DNA from: Tessaracoccus flavescens
GTDB taxonomy: Bacteria; Actinomycetota; Actinomycetes; Propionibacteriales; Propionibacteriaceae
Length of the DNA stretch: 64,000 bases
Direction: 5' to 3'
Assembly (NCBI RefSeq): GCF_001998865.1
Contig: NZ_CP019607.1
Coordinates: 1,364,001-1,428,000 of the forward strand
In this document: positions 1 through 8,027 of the stretch, one piece after another
Numbering within the stretch: the first letter of the stretch is position 1
Layout of the letters: every line of letters starts with the position of its first letter
Position numbers and translations under genes: made by a program
The notes under the pieces: model-generated
What the model saw: only the letters and a program-made list of their open reading frames with translations
Databases searched by the model: none
Told to the model about the DNA's origin: nothing

Positions 1-69
1 ACGGAGCTGGTTGTCCCAGGGCCACACCAGCTGGCTGAGCAGGCTGGCCCTCCGGGGGTTCTGTTCCAT
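1..69 (-). CDS. Partial gene, N-terminus only, runs off the left edge
   Basis: Only the first 23 codons lie in the window, read leftward from an ATG at 69-67. The start is supported by a GGAGG Shine-Dalgarno (complement of 78-82) eight bases upstream. The visible N-terminus begins MEQNPRRASLLSQLVWPWDN. It is moderately basic with no obvious signal peptide. The product is not recognised from so short a piece. It is transcribed away from the following hypothetical gene. Confidence 0.45.
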   Translation of the reverse strand, partial: MEQNPRRASLLSQLVWPWDNQLR

Positions 70-194
70 GGTGTCGTCCTCCGGTCACTGCGTGGCGCCG
101 TCCGCTCTCGTGCAGCGTCGCGCGGTGTCGTCGATCGTAATGGAGCCCCTGCCTGCGGCGCGCGCCGGCGGCGACCACCTGGAACGGCTCGCGG

Positions 195-811
195 GTGCGA
201 CCTGCACCGGCCTTCCAGCACACTGGCACGGTGAAGGCCTGGCCGGGAGACAGCAGACAGTTGCGCACGTGGTGCCGCGAGGAGATCCTCGGCGCGCTCG
301 AGGAGGACGGGCTCCGGGTACGCGGGAAGCACAGGCTGCGGGTCGACGCCGAGGTGTCGGGCTCCGATGTGGTCAACCTCCAGATCGATGCCACCGGGCT
401 CGAGTTCTCCTTCTCAGGCGGTTTCCCCGACACCGAACCGGAAGCGGAACCGGAGCCGGTCACGCGCACGCCCGGGCACCTGCACACGGCACGGGTGATC
501 GCCGACCCGGTGCGGGTGCAGGGATTCAACGTGAGCCTCCTGGCGCATGTCACCGACCTGCCGATCGAGTGGTGGACGAACGCACGGCCGCGGCGTGCCG
601 ACCAGCCGCTGTCGGCGTTCGCCTTGGGGGTCGGCAACGAGGCCTCCGCCGCCTCGTCGGGAGCAGTCACGACCTGCACGAGCACCTCGACCCGTCCGAG
701 TTGAGGATCAACGACCTGGACGTATCGATCGACCACGAGATCACCATCAGCGGGCGGATCGCGGTTCCCGAGCCAGGGACGGCGTCGACCTGGGCCCCTC
801 CGCCTCACTGA
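195..811 (+). pseudogene. Hypothetical protein, probably frameshifted near its 3' end
   Basis: A coding-like stretch begins at GTG 195 or, more plausibly, GTG 231. It reads well to about position 650 (segments such as GSDVVNLQIDATGLEFSFSG and VQGFNVSLLAHVTDLPIEWW). It then turns into low-quality sequence ending at 704. A second frame continues with protein-like sequence (ELRINDLDVSIDHEITISGR) up to a stop at 811, which suggests a one-base shift around 640-670. The alternating strand pattern vaguely recalls small DUF2993/LmeA-like lipid-binding proteins, but I cannot confirm a family. The 3' end touches the convergent SorC gene. It may be a live gene with an assembly error. Confidence 0.35.
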
Positions 812-1746
812 CGCTCGAGCAGGGCGGTCGCCGTCGGCTCGTCGGTGACGAGAGCATCGATCAGATGACCGGCGATCGCGCCGCGGATCGCGTCGACCTT
901 CTCGACCCCTCCGGCCACGCCGACGACGTTGCTCAGGCCGCGCAGTTCGTCGAGGCCCAGCCCGATCCGACGCCTCGACCACGACGTCTCGACCACGTTC
1001 CCGTCGATGTCGTACCACTCGCCGAGCATGTCGCCCACGGCTCCTCTGGAGGCGAACTCGGCGACCTCGTCGTCGGTGGTGACCCCGAACTGGACGGCCG
1101 ATCCGCCAGGAAGGGCGGCGCCCATACCGGTGAGGGTCACGACGGCGCCGCGCGCGAGCTCGAGCACGTCTCGCACAGCGGCTTCCTCACGCAGCGCGCC
1201 TGCGACCGTCTCGCTGGAGACGAGCAGCGGCGCGGGCAGCGTCCGCAGCCTGCGCATCACGTGCGGCGAACTGGTCAGCACCTCGTCAAGGGCGCTCAGC
1301 TCACCGGCGGTCGCGACGAGCTGGACGCCGTCGAGCGACTCCTCCGACAGCATCGAGAGGGCGCGGGCGACGGAGTCTCCCCAGCTGACGCCCACCACCG
1401 CTCCGGGGTGTAGGTGGCGTCGGACGAAGGCGGCGAGGGCGGCGGCGACCCGCTCGTTGGTGCGTTCGCGCGACAGGCGGCCCTGCGCGGTGGGCGCGAC
1501 GATCGCGTCACGCAGGCCGTAACGCTCGCGCAGCCGGGTCGCCAGCTGCATGGCGGCGAGGTACTGCGAGTCGAGCTCGATCCGGACGATGCCGTGCTGG
1601 CGGGCGCTCTCGAGGAGGCGGCCGACGGTCTGCCGGGAGACGAAGAGGCGGGTCGCGATCTGGGCCTGGGTGAGGCCGTCCTCGTAGTAGAGCCAGGCGG
1701 CGCGCACGACGAGGTCGAGATCGTTGGGTGCGGGGTTCAGCACCAT
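805..1746 (-). CDS. SorC/DeoR-family sugar-binding transcriptional regulator
   Basis: A protein of about 313 residues with an N-terminal helix-turn-helix (WLYYEDGLTQAQIATRLFVS, then RQTVGRLL) and a C-terminal sugar-phosphate sensing domain of the SorC/CggR type (VGVSWGDSVARAL, GMGAALPGGSAV, GVAGGVEKVDAI). An in-frame ATG lies 36 bases further upstream. The start at 1746 is preferred because GGAGGAAGG sits six bases before it. It is divergent from the dehydrogenase gene at 1866, with a 120-base shared promoter region holding an inverted repeat. In this family the effector is usually a phosphorylated sugar or polyol, and the regulated genes are usually the neighbours. It therefore most likely controls the dehydrogenase. 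Confidence 0.9.
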   Translation of the reverse strand: MVLNPAPNDLDLVVRAAWLYYEDGLTQAQIATRLFVSRQTVGRLLESARQHGIVRIELDSQYLAAMQLATRLRERYGLRDAIVAPTAQGRLSRERTNERVAAALAAFVRRHLHPGAVVGVSWGDSVARALSMLSEESLDGVQLVATAGELSALDEVLTSSPHVMRRLRTLPAPLLVSSETVAGALREEAAVRDVLELARGAVVTLTGMGAALPGGSAVQFGVTTDDEVAEFASRGAVGDMLGEWYDIDGNVVETSWSRRRIGLGLDELRGLSNVVGVAGGVEKVDAIRGAIAGHLIDALVTDEPTATALLERQ

Positions 1747-1792
1747 GGGTTCCCTTCCTCCAGGCAACGCTGTGGTGAGCATATGCCCAGTT

Positions 1793-1815
1793 GCCCCCGC
1801 AGGTCTGTCGGGGGC
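1793..1815. promoter_or_regulatory. Inverted repeat between sorC-type gene and dehydrogenase, possible operator
   Basis: Perfect seven-base arms GCCCCCG (1793-1799) and CGGGGGC (1809-1815) flank a nine-base centre. The repeat lies midway between the divergent starts at 1746 and 1866. The position fits an operator for the SorC-family protein. The arms are pure G/C, so chance is a real alternative. Confidence 0.4.
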
Positions 1816-1865
1816 GGGGACCGCAGCCTAGATTGGTAGCACATCAACGTAGAAAGAGGCATGCA

Positions 1866-3476
1866 GTGAGCCAGATTCCTGCCCACCAGCACGCGATCCA
1901 GATCGTCGGCGTCGACGAGATCGTGGTCAACGACTCCAAGCCCGTCGACGAGGTCGGGCCGCATCAGCTGCTGCTGCAGGTCGAGGCCTGCGGCATCTGC
2001 TTCAGCGACACGAAGCTGCTGCACGCCTTCGACTCGCACCCCCGCAAGGCAGAGGTCGTCGAGGGCATCGCCCCCGATGCGCTGGCGGAGATCCCCAGCT
2101 ACAAGCCGGGCACGCTTCCCGCCGTCCCGGGGCACGAGCCGGTCGGCCGGATCGTCGCCGTGGGCGACCAGGTCACCCACTACAAGGTCGGCGACCGCGT
2201 GCTTGTCCAGGCCGACTGGAAGCACCTGCGCACCCCCACGAGCAACGGCGCGCTCGGCTACAACTTCGAGGGCGCCCTGCAGGAGTACGTCGTCATCGAC
2301 GAGCGCTGCGCCGTCTCCCCCTCCGGTGAGGAGTTCCTGATCCACGTCACGGACGGCCCGTCCGCCGCGGCCGTCGGCCTGATCGAGCCGTGGGCCACCG
2401 TCGAGGGCTCCTACGCCTGGGCCGAGCGCAACCACGTCAAGGACGACGGGCACCTCCTGGTCGTCTCCGAGGGCGAGACGCCCGGCCTCGAGGCCCTGAC
2501 CGCGGAACACGTTCCGGCGGAGGTGCTGACGATCGGCGCCGCCGACCTGGACACGCTAGAGGGTCGCACGTTCGACGACATCGTCTACTACGGCGCAGAC
2601 GCCGACGTGATCGAGCAGCTGGCGGCGCTGCTCGGCACCCGTTCGGTGTTCTGCATCGTGCTGGACGGCGCGACGATCGGCCGCAAGGTCTCGCTCGACA
2701 TCGGCCGCGTCCACTACGACTTCATCCGCTTCGTCGGCACCACCGGTTCCGACCCGGCGGAGGGCTACGCCTGGATCCCGGCGAACGGCGACCTGCGCGC
2801 CGGGGACAAGGTCGCCATCATCGGCGCCGCCGGACCGATGGGCCTGATGCACACCATGCGCGCCGTCACCTCCGGCGTCGAGGGCATCACCGTCACGGGC
2901 ACCGACCTGAGCGACGAGCGCCTGCGGCACCTCGCCGAGACGGTGGACCCGGTGGCGGCCGAGCGCGGCGTGGAGGTCTCCTACGTCAACACCGGTGAGA
3001 CGCAGCTGCAGCCCGGCTTCACCCACATCTCCTGCATGGTCCCGGTCCCCGCGCTCGTGTCGCAGGCCGTCGACCTCGCCGCCGAGGATGCGATCTTCAA
3101 CGCCTTCGCCGGCATCCCCGCTGGGACGCTCGGCGAGTTCGACCTGCAGGGCATCATCGAGCGTCGGATCTTCCTGCTCGGCACGTCGGGTTCCGACGTC
3201 TCCGACATGCGCACCGTGCTGCGCAAGATCGAGGAGGGGATCATCGACACCCACATCTCCCTCGACGCGGTGACCGGCATGGCCGGGTTCCAGGACGCCA
3301 TCGACTCGGTGATGAACCGCACCTCGGGAGGAAAGATCATGGTCTACCCGATGCTGCACGACCTGCCGCTGACCCGCCTCGTCGACATGGACGAGAAGCT
3401 CCCGCACGTCGCGGCGAAGCTGAAGGACGGCATCTGGACCAAGGAGGCCGAGGAGGCCCTGCTCGCGGGAGCCTGA
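1866..3476 (+). CDS. Zinc-type medium-chain dehydrogenase with two tandem Rossmann regions (sorbose/polyol-phosphate reductase-like)
   Basis: A 536-residue member of the zinc alcohol dehydrogenase (MDR) superfamily. Most members have about 350 residues. The N-terminal GroES-like half carries the catalytic-zinc signature (CGICFSD near residue 46; PGHEPVGRIVAVGDQV near 85-100) and a substrate-domain GALGYNFEGALQEYV. About 120 residues of extra alpha/beta sequence (HLLVVSEGETPGLEALTAEH onward) precede the canonical dinucleotide-binding motif KVAIIGAAGPMGLMH. The start is GTG 1866, six bases after AGAAAGAGG. An upstream in-frame ATG at 1791 lies in the promoter and is rejected. Pairing with a SorC regulator suggests sugar- or polyol-phosphate oxidation, but the substrate is unknown. 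Confidence 0.85.
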   Translation: MSQIPAHQHAIQIVGVDEIVVNDSKPVDEVGPHQLLLQVEACGICFSDTKLLHAFDSHPRKAEVVEGIAPDALAEIPSYKPGTLPAVPGHEPVGRIVAVGDQVTHYKVGDRVLVQADWKHLRTPTSNGALGYNFEGALQEYVVIDERCAVSPSGEEFLIHVTDGPSAAAVGLIEPWATVEGSYAWAERNHVKDDGHLLVVSEGETPGLEALTAEHVPAEVLTIGAADLDTLEGRTFDDIVYYGADADVIEQLAALLGTRSVFCIVLDGATIGRKVSLDIGRVHYDFIRFVGTTGSDPAEGYAWIPANGDLRAGDKVAIIGAAGPMGLMHTMRAVTSGVEGITVTGTDLSDERLRHLAETVDPVAAERGVEVSYVNTGETQLQPGFTHISCMVPVPALVSQAVDLAAEDAIFNAFAGIPAGTLGEFDLQGIIERRIFLLGTSGSDVSDMRTVLRKIEEGIIDTHISLDAVTGMAGFQDAIDSVMNRTSGGKIMVYPMLHDLPLTRLVDMDEKLPHVAAKLKDGIWTKEAEEALLAGA

Positions 3477-3490
3477 TCCTCCCGCAGGTC

Positions 3491-3523
3491 GCGCGACTCG
3501 TGCCTCCAGTGCACGGGTCGCGC
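3491..3523 (+). terminator. Stem-loop after the dehydrogenase gene
   Basis: Arms GCGCGAC-T-CGTGC and GCACG-G-GTCGCGC pair with one internal mismatch around a seven-base loop, 14 bases after the stop at 3476. There is no T tract. It may end transcription from both the dehydrogenase and the convergent CPBP gene. Confidence 0.5.
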
Positions 3524-3543
3524 CTCCGAGCGTCGAAGGCGGA

Positions 3544-4347
3544 TCAGGCCTTCCGCCTCGGCGCGACAATCGAGGCGGCCACAAGGAGCAGCCCGAACTC
3601 CAGGGTCGCCACCGTCACGCGTTCACCCGGGCCCAGCGACCCGGGGTCCTGCAACAGGTTCACGCTCGCGAGCGGGAGGGCGTGACCGAACACAGCGGGC
3701 CATACGCTCCCGAAACGGGCGACCGCCGCGCTCAGGAAGAGACCGAGCGCGAAGAGGGGCACGGTCACCAGAGCCGCCTCGCCCCAGGACAGTGTCCCCT
3801 GCGCCGCCATGACTCCGTGCACGGGGACGTGGAAGAGCACCCACACCGCCGAGACTCTCGCCGCGCCACCCCAGAAGCCCTTCGTCTCCAACAGTTTCTG
3901 CAGAAATCCCCGCCACCCGACCTCCTCACCAAAGGTGCTGAGCGTGATGAGCAGAAGAGTGACGACGAGAGTAGGAAGGACGGCGAGGAGGAAGCCGGCC
4001 GTCTGAAGTCGGCCGATGCCGAGCAGAGAGGCGATGGTCGCCGTCAGCGCGTAGACGGCGGCCAGGCCGAGGACCCCGACGCCCAGTCCCGCAAAGAAGC
4101 GCCCGACGCCCCCGGCCCGGAGGCGCCACCAGGCCCCGATGCCCCCTTCGAGCGGGACGAGGCGCAGCACGAGGAGGCTGACGAGCGCCGGGATCCAGCG
4201 ACCGGCGAGGACCACCCACTCGGGAAGCTGAATGCCGAAGACAGGGAAGGCAAGGCTGACAACGGTGATGCTCGCAAGCACCGTGAGGACGTAGAGACGG
4301 ACCGCTCTCGCATTGTTTGTACGCTGCACAAATAGGGACGTTATCAT
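3544..4347 (-). CDS. CPBP-family intramembrane metalloprotease
   Basis: A 267-residue polytopic membrane protein with about seven hydrophobic segments. It has the three CPBP (Abi/CAAX-protease-like) motifs: EEVGWRGFLQ with the Glu-Glu pair and Arg, FHVPVHG, and FGHALP near the C-terminus. These supply the Glu and His residues that would bind the catalytic zinc. Family members cleave prenylated or other membrane substrates or act in bacteriocin self-immunity. The substrate here is unknown. The start at ATG 4347 is only six bases from the divergent TetR start. Alternative in-frame GTG starts lie further inside, so the exact N-terminus is uncertain. Control by the adjacent TetR protein is the simplest reading. 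Confidence 0.88.
   Translation of the reverse strand: MITSLFVQRTNNARAVRLYVLTVLASITVVSLAFPVFGIQLPEWVVLAGRWIPALVSLLVLRLVPLEGGIGAWWRLRAGGVGRFFAGLGVGVLGLAAVYALTATIASLLGIGRLQTAGFLLAVLPTLVVTLLLITLSTFGEEVGWRGFLQKLLETKGFWGGAARVSAVWVLFHVPVHGVMAAQGTLSWGEAALVTVPLFALGLFLSAAVARFGSVWPAVFGHALPLASVNLLQDPGSLGPGERVTVATLEFGLLLVAASIVAPRRKA
4316..4347. promoter_or_regulatory. Divergent TetR/CPBP control region with operator-like repeat and leaderless -10
   Basis: TTTGT (4316-4320) and ACAAA (4328-4332) form an imperfect palindrome with a seven-base centre. TATCAT at 4342-4347 ends six bases before the GTG of the tetR gene, as expected for a leaderless transcript. The TetR -10 box overlaps the CPBP start codon, so the control sites for each gene lie inside or against the other. 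Confidence 0.5.
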
Positions 4348-4353
4348 GGTGCC

Positions 4354-4971
4354 GTGACATCGAAAAGTAGACGCGGCCCGCGGGGCGACATCAGCGCAGC
4401 CCTGCTGCTGGACGCCGCTGAGCGTGTGCTCGCCGAGGCCGGAGTCGCGGGGCTGAGCCTTCGACGGGTGGCAAGGGAGGCGGGGATCGCCCCGAACGCC
4501 GTCTACACGTACTTCGATGACATGGCCGACCTCTCCACCGCACTCGCCGACTCCTTCCTGTCGCGCCTTGACCTGACCCAGTTGACGGTGGGCGTTCCCG
4601 AGGACGCACTCCGCGGACTCCTCAAGTCGGCGATGCGCCTGTTCACCGACTCTCCGCACCACGTCGCTTTGCTTGCGGCGCAGCGGGTCGCGGGGCCGAA
4701 CGCGATGAACCTCAACGAAGCCCTCCTCGACTTCTTCATCGAGCGGGTCGGCGTCGAGACCGACCTGGCGGTCGCGTCGACCGGGTTCATCACGGAGTGG
4801 ATCCACGGGTACGCCGCGCTCGCGCCGACCGACGCTCCAACCCCTGCGTTCGAGCGCGCCCTCTCTCGGCTCGATCTGACGCGCTGGCCGCGCACTGTCG
4901 ACATGTTGGGCAGGCAGGACCAGCGGATCAGCGTCGATCTGCTCGTCCGAGCCGTCATCCCCGGCCACTGA
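4354..4971 (+). CDS. TetR/AcrR-family transcriptional regulator
   Basis: A 205-residue protein with a typical TetR N-terminal DNA-binding domain (LLDAAERVLAEAGVAGLSLR, then RVAREAGIAPNAVYTYFDD). A divergent C-terminal ligand-binding domain follows. It starts with GTG 4354, with a TATCAT -10 box ending at 4347, so its message is probably leaderless. It is divergent from the CPBP protease gene at 4347, which it probably represses together with itself through the palindrome at 4316-4332. The ligand cannot be inferred. Confidence 0.9.
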   Translation: MTSKSRRGPRGDISAALLLDAAERVLAEAGVAGLSLRRVAREAGIAPNAVYTYFDDMADLSTALADSFLSRLDLTQLTVGVPEDALRGLLKSAMRLFTDSPHHVALLAAQRVAGPNAMNLNEALLDFFIERVGVETDLAVASTGFITEWIHGYAALAPTDAPTPAFERALSRLDLTRWPRTVDMLGRQDQRISVDLLVRAVIPGH

Positions 4972-5117
4972 TGGGGACGCGGCGCTGCGACAGGCCGATA
5001 CCATGCCGGGGCAAGGCACCATGGGGCCGCTCCAGCGGCAGATCTCCTGCCGCGTACCGGCGCCACAACTCAAGCCAGCCACACGGGTCCTGATCGGGCC
5101 AGCGGGAACCGGATCGC

Positions 5118-5486
5118 TCAGTCGCGTCCGCGCAGCTTCTCGATCGCGCGGCGGTCACGCTTGGTCGGGCGGCCGGTTCCCCGGTCGCGCACCGCGACCC
5201 TGCCCGTCATCTCGTTGATCGGCGGGGGCTTCTCGGGCGTCCGGTCGATGTAGGCGGCCTGAGCGAGCGGGGCGCCGACGCGCTTCTCCAGGGTCGGGTC
5301 GACGACCTCGAGCAGCTTCTCGTCCTGCTCCTTGCGCAACCGCACCTTCTGCCCGGTGACCACGTGCTGTGATGCCTTGGCGAGCTTGTCGTCGACGCGG
5401 ACGTGGCCGCCTCGCACCGCCGCGGTGGCCATCGAGCGGGTCTTGTACATCCGCACGGCCCAGAGCCAGGAATCCAGTCGCGCCAT
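5118..5486 (-). CDS. S4-domain RNA-binding protein (Hsp15-like)
   Basis: A 122-residue basic protein whose first 60 residues form an S4 RNA-binding domain (MARLDSWLWAVRMYKTRSMA, then VRGGHVRVDDKLAKASQHV and VRL). The charged tail ends KRDRRAIEKLRGRD. Relatives of this size (Hsp15/YrfH group) bind stalled 50S subunits carrying nascent chains. Whether this protein does so is inferred from family. The promoter is leaderless: TAAGCT (complement of 5493-5498) ends six bases before the ATG. It is divergent from the DinB-like gene. Confidence 0.88.
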   Translation of the reverse strand: MARLDSWLWAVRMYKTRSMATAAVRGGHVRVDDKLAKASQHVVTGQKVRLRKEQDEKLLEVVDPTLEKRVGAPLAQAAYIDRTPEKPPPINEMTGRVAVRDRGTGRPTKRDRRAIEKLRGRD

Positions 5487-5492
5487 TGCCCC

Positions 5493-5511
5493 AGCTTAGG
5501 GCGGCTAGCGT
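5493..5511. promoter_or_regulatory. Divergent pair of leaderless -10 boxes
   Basis: TAAGCT on the minus strand (5493-5498) lies six bases before the ATG at 5486. TAGCGT on the plus strand (5506-5511) lies six bases before the ATG at 5518. Both -10 boxes fit within the 31-base gap between two divergent genes. Confidence 0.6.
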
Positions 5512-5517
5512 GATGCC

Positions 5518-6006
5518 ATGGCCCAGCACACCGACCCGTCCGGCACCCCCTCGCTGCGCGGCAACCTCGACGCACTGATCGACCAGCACCGCGCCATGCT
5601 GCACGACTCCCTCGACGGACTCACCGAGGAGGAGGCGAGACGGCGGCTCGTCCCGTCGCTGACCACACCGCTCGGTCTGCTGAAGCACGCGGTCTTCGTG
5701 GAGAAGGTGTGGTTCGACGAGGCGGTCACCTGCCGGAGCCGCGACGAGATCGGCATCCCCCGCACCGTCGACGAGAGCTTCCTGATCGGCGAGGACGACA
5801 CCGTCGCCTCGGTCCGGGCCGAGCACCGGGCCGTGTGCGAGGCCTCCCGCGCGGCCGTCGCCTCACTCGGGCTCGAGGAGGTGGTGCACGGCAACCGTCG
5901 CGGCCCACTGCCCCTGAGCTGGATCCTCCTGCACGTACTGCGCGAGCTGGCCCAACACTGCGGGCATGCCGACATCCTGCGCGAACAGATCCTCGCCACG
6001 CGCTGA
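5518..6006 (+). CDS. DinB-superfamily protein (DUF664)
   Basis: A 162-residue protein with the DinB/DUF664 pattern: an N-terminal histidine helix (LLKHAVFVEKVWFDEAV), a middle acidic region, and a C-terminal histidine helix (LSWILLHVLRELAQHCGHAD). Family members form four-helix bundles binding a metal with histidines. Some are thiol-dependent transferases or isomerases for mycothiol or bacillithiol. An actinobacterial member could act on mycothiol adducts, but that is inference. The ATG follows TAGCGT by six bases (leaderless). Confidence 0.85.
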   Translation: MAQHTDPSGTPSLRGNLDALIDQHRAMLHDSLDGLTEEEARRRLVPSLTTPLGLLKHAVFVEKVWFDEAVTCRSRDEIGIPRTVDESFLIGEDDTVASVRAEHRAVCEASRAAVASLGLEEVVHGNRRGPLPLSWILLHVLRELAQHCGHADILREQILATR

Positions 6007-6105
6007 GGTAGGCGTCACGATGAGGGTGATCCCCGGCGAACCCTTCTCGACGCGGTCTTGACCAGCCGCTAGCGTGGCCGGGTACGTCCAGACGAAGGGA
6101 AGCCC

Positions 6106-6786
6106 ATGACCCGCAAAGCCATCGTGACCGGAATCAGCCGCGGACTCGGAGCCGAGATCGGCGCGGAACTGGAGCGCCGCGGCTTCGAGGTGCTCGGGGT
6201 CTCCCGCAGCGCGGGTGAGGCGGTCGACCTGGCCGACCCGAGCGCGCTGACCTCCTGGCTCTCCGGAGACACCTTGCGCGACTTCCTCGCCGACGCCGAC
6301 GACATCGTCCTCGTCAACAACGCCGGCCTGCTCGGGCCAGCGACGCTCGCCGGCGAGCAGGACGCCGAGGCCACCATCGCGGCCGTCAACGTCAACGTGA
6401 CGGCGCCCATCCTGCTCACGAACGCGGTGCTCCGCGACCGCCCCGACGGACTGCCCGTGCGGGTCGCGCACATCTCCAGCGGCGCAGGCCGCCGCCCGCT
6501 CGAGGGATGGAGCGTCTACTGCGCGACGAAGGCCGCAGTCGACCACCACGCCCAGACCGTCGCGGCCGAGCAGCTGCCGGGAGTGCGGATCGCCGCCATC
6601 GCGCCCGGAGTCGTCGACACCGACATGCAGGCCGAGATCCGTGGCTCGCAGGACTTCCCGGCGCGCGAGGAGTTCGTCGCCATGAAGGACGAGGGCCGCC
6701 TGTCCACCGCGGCCGAGGCAGGCGCGGGTGTCGTCGACCTGCTTCTCTCTGACGGCTACGGCTCCGAGGTCCTGACCCGCATCTGA
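6106..6786 (+). CDS. Short-chain dehydrogenase/reductase, sepiapterin-reductase-like
   Basis: A 226-residue classical SDR. The cofactor loop is TGISRGLG near residue 8, the NNAG motif is at LVNNAGLLGP, and the catalytic Ser and YxxxK are in HISSGAG and YCATKAA. The C-terminal APGVVDTDMQ is typical of sepiapterin-reductase or YueD-type members that use NADPH on carbonyl substrates. A TAGCGT -10 box lies near 6070. The ATG at 6106 is preceded by GAAGGGA, so this gene has a normal ribosome site, unlike many neighbours. The substrate is unknown. Confidence 0.88.
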   Translation: MTRKAIVTGISRGLGAEIGAELERRGFEVLGVSRSAGEAVDLADPSALTSWLSGDTLRDFLADADDIVLVNNAGLLGPATLAGEQDAEATIAAVNVNVTAPILLTNAVLRDRPDGLPVRVAHISSGAGRRPLEGWSVYCATKAAVDHHAQTVAAEQLPGVRIAAIAPGVVDTDMQAEIRGSQDFPAREEFVAMKDEGRLSTAAEAGAGVVDLLLSDGYGSEVLTRI

Positions 6787-6804
6787 GCCCGCTCTCCTCT
6801 TCCG

Positions 6805-7025
6805 GTCGCGCCCATCACGACGCCCGCCTACACCCCGTTCTTCGCGATGGCCTCCGCCCTGGTCACCGACGTCGGCCGGCCGTTGCCGCACAGCTCGATC
6901 GTCGCCCGCGAGTACGGCTTCCCGACGGTGCTGGAACCGGCTCTGCGACGGCACGGATCAAGGACGGCGACGAGGTGACGGTCGACGGGGTCAAGGGGAT
7001 CGTCCTGCTGGCGGAAGCCGACTGA
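6805..7025 (+). pseudogene. Relic of the PEP-transfer (swivelling) domain of a PEP-utilising enzyme
   Basis: The stretch beginning VAPITTPAYTPFFAMASALV, then TDVGRPLPHSSIVAREYGFP, matches the C-terminal phosphohistidine domain of PEP synthase, PPDK and rifampicin-phosphotransferase-like enzymes, including the histidine in LPHSS. After TVL the frame breaks. One missing base restores GTGSATARIKDGDEVTVDG, then VKGIVLLAEAD and a stop at 7023-7025. The rest of the enzyme (ATP-grasp and PEP domains, several hundred residues) is absent, so this is a deletion remnant with an added frameshift. It is not a copy of the ppdK gene at 57862, whose sequence here differs. No intact start is needed or seen. 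Confidence 0.8.
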
Positions 7026-7148
7026 CCGCCGCGTCGACATCCTGGCCGACGCGGGCTCGCGGCACCCGGCACCGTTGGTTGACGCGCTCCCCACCTTCAG
7101 CACGGCCAGCGTCCGGAGCGTTCGCCGGCACCGACATAGGCTTGGGCC

Positions 7149-8027
7149 ATGAACCCCCTTCAGTCGCTGCGCAACCTGATCGGCTCGGCCATCCGGTCCC
7201 GGGTAGCCGGGCCGGACCCGGAGGAGCGCGAGGCCAAGATCTGGGGCGCCGACGGTGAGCGCTGGCACAGGCCGAGCGACGCGATCTGGAAGGTCAACCG
7301 TGACGCGGCCATGTACGCGGGCGGCATCCGGGCCCTGCTGCTCCAGGCGCTGCACCCGGCTGCGATGGCCGGGGTCGCGGGCCACTCCGGCTACCGCTCC
7401 GACCCCTGGGGACGATTGCAGCGCACGGGCGAGTTCATCGCCATGACGACCTACGGCCCCGTCCCATCCGCGGAGGAGCTGATCGGCCGGATCCGCGCCG
7501 TCCACGAGCGGGTCCGCGGCAAGACAGACGACGGCACGCCTTACCGCGCCTCCGACCCGCACCTGCTCGAGTGGGTGCACGTGGCCGAGACCCAGAGCTT
7601 CCTCGCCGCCTACCAGCACTTCGGCCCTGAGGCTCTCGAGCAGGGCGAGGCCGACCAGTACGTCGCCTCAGCGGCCCCCGTCGGCGAACTGCTCGGAGCG
7701 GTCGACCTCCCCAGGACCGAGGCGGATCTGCTCGCCGTGATCGAGTCGTACCGCCCGGAGCTGCGCGCCTCACCCGCCGCGCTCGACACGGTCGACTTCC
7801 TGCTCAGGACCCCACCCGTCCCGTGGCCGGGCAAGCCCGGCTACTGGATGCTCGCCGCCGGGGCGATCTCGACGCTGCCGGTCTGGGCGCGCGAACTGCT
7901 CGGCCTTCCGACGTCGAAGTGGTTCGACCGCCTCGTCGGGTTGCCACTCGGCCGCCTCGCCACCCGGGTCGCCGGCTGGGCGATCGCGACGCCGAGAACC
8001 TCCGCCGAGCGCAAAGTGGCGGCGTGA
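7149..8027 (+). CDS. MpaB-family oxygenase-like protein (DUF2236)
   Basis: A 292-residue protein of the DUF2236 family, related to the rubber oxygenase Lcp and fungal MpaB. Family marks include GGIRALLLQALHPAAMAGVA, followed by HSGYRSDPWGRLQRTGEFIA, and the histidine segment HLLEWVHVAETQSFLAAYQ. Conserved His and Arg residues are thought to bind heme in characterised relatives. The function here is unknown. The ATG is preceded six bases upstream by TAGGCT (7137-7142), a leaderless promoter. The stop overlaps the GTG of the DUF1990 gene (GTGA at 8024-8027), so the next genes are probably co-transcribed. Confidence 0.85.
   Translation: MNPLQSLRNLIGSAIRSRVAGPDPEEREAKIWGADGERWHRPSDAIWKVNRDAAMYAGGIRALLLQALHPAAMAGVAGHSGYRSDPWGRLQRTGEFIAMTTYGPVPSAEELIGRIRAVHERVRGKTDDGTPYRASDPHLLEWVHVAETQSFLAAYQHFGPEALEQGEADQYVASAAPVGELLGAVDLPRTEADLLAVIESYRPELRASPAALDTVDFLLRTPPVPWPGKPGYWMLAAGAISTLPVWARELLGLPTSKWFDRLVGLPLGRLATRVAGWAIATPRTSAERKVAA

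Noticed and set aside
4348..5082. N-terminal extension of the CPBP frame by 245 codons
   Set aside because: The extension is antisense to the TetR gene and has no membrane or motif character. The protease starts at 4347.
4972..5117. Protein-like minus-strand sequence (WPDQDPCGWLELWRRYAAGD)
   Set aside because: Only about 50 residues look protein-like, with no start, stop context or family. Too weak to call as a relic.
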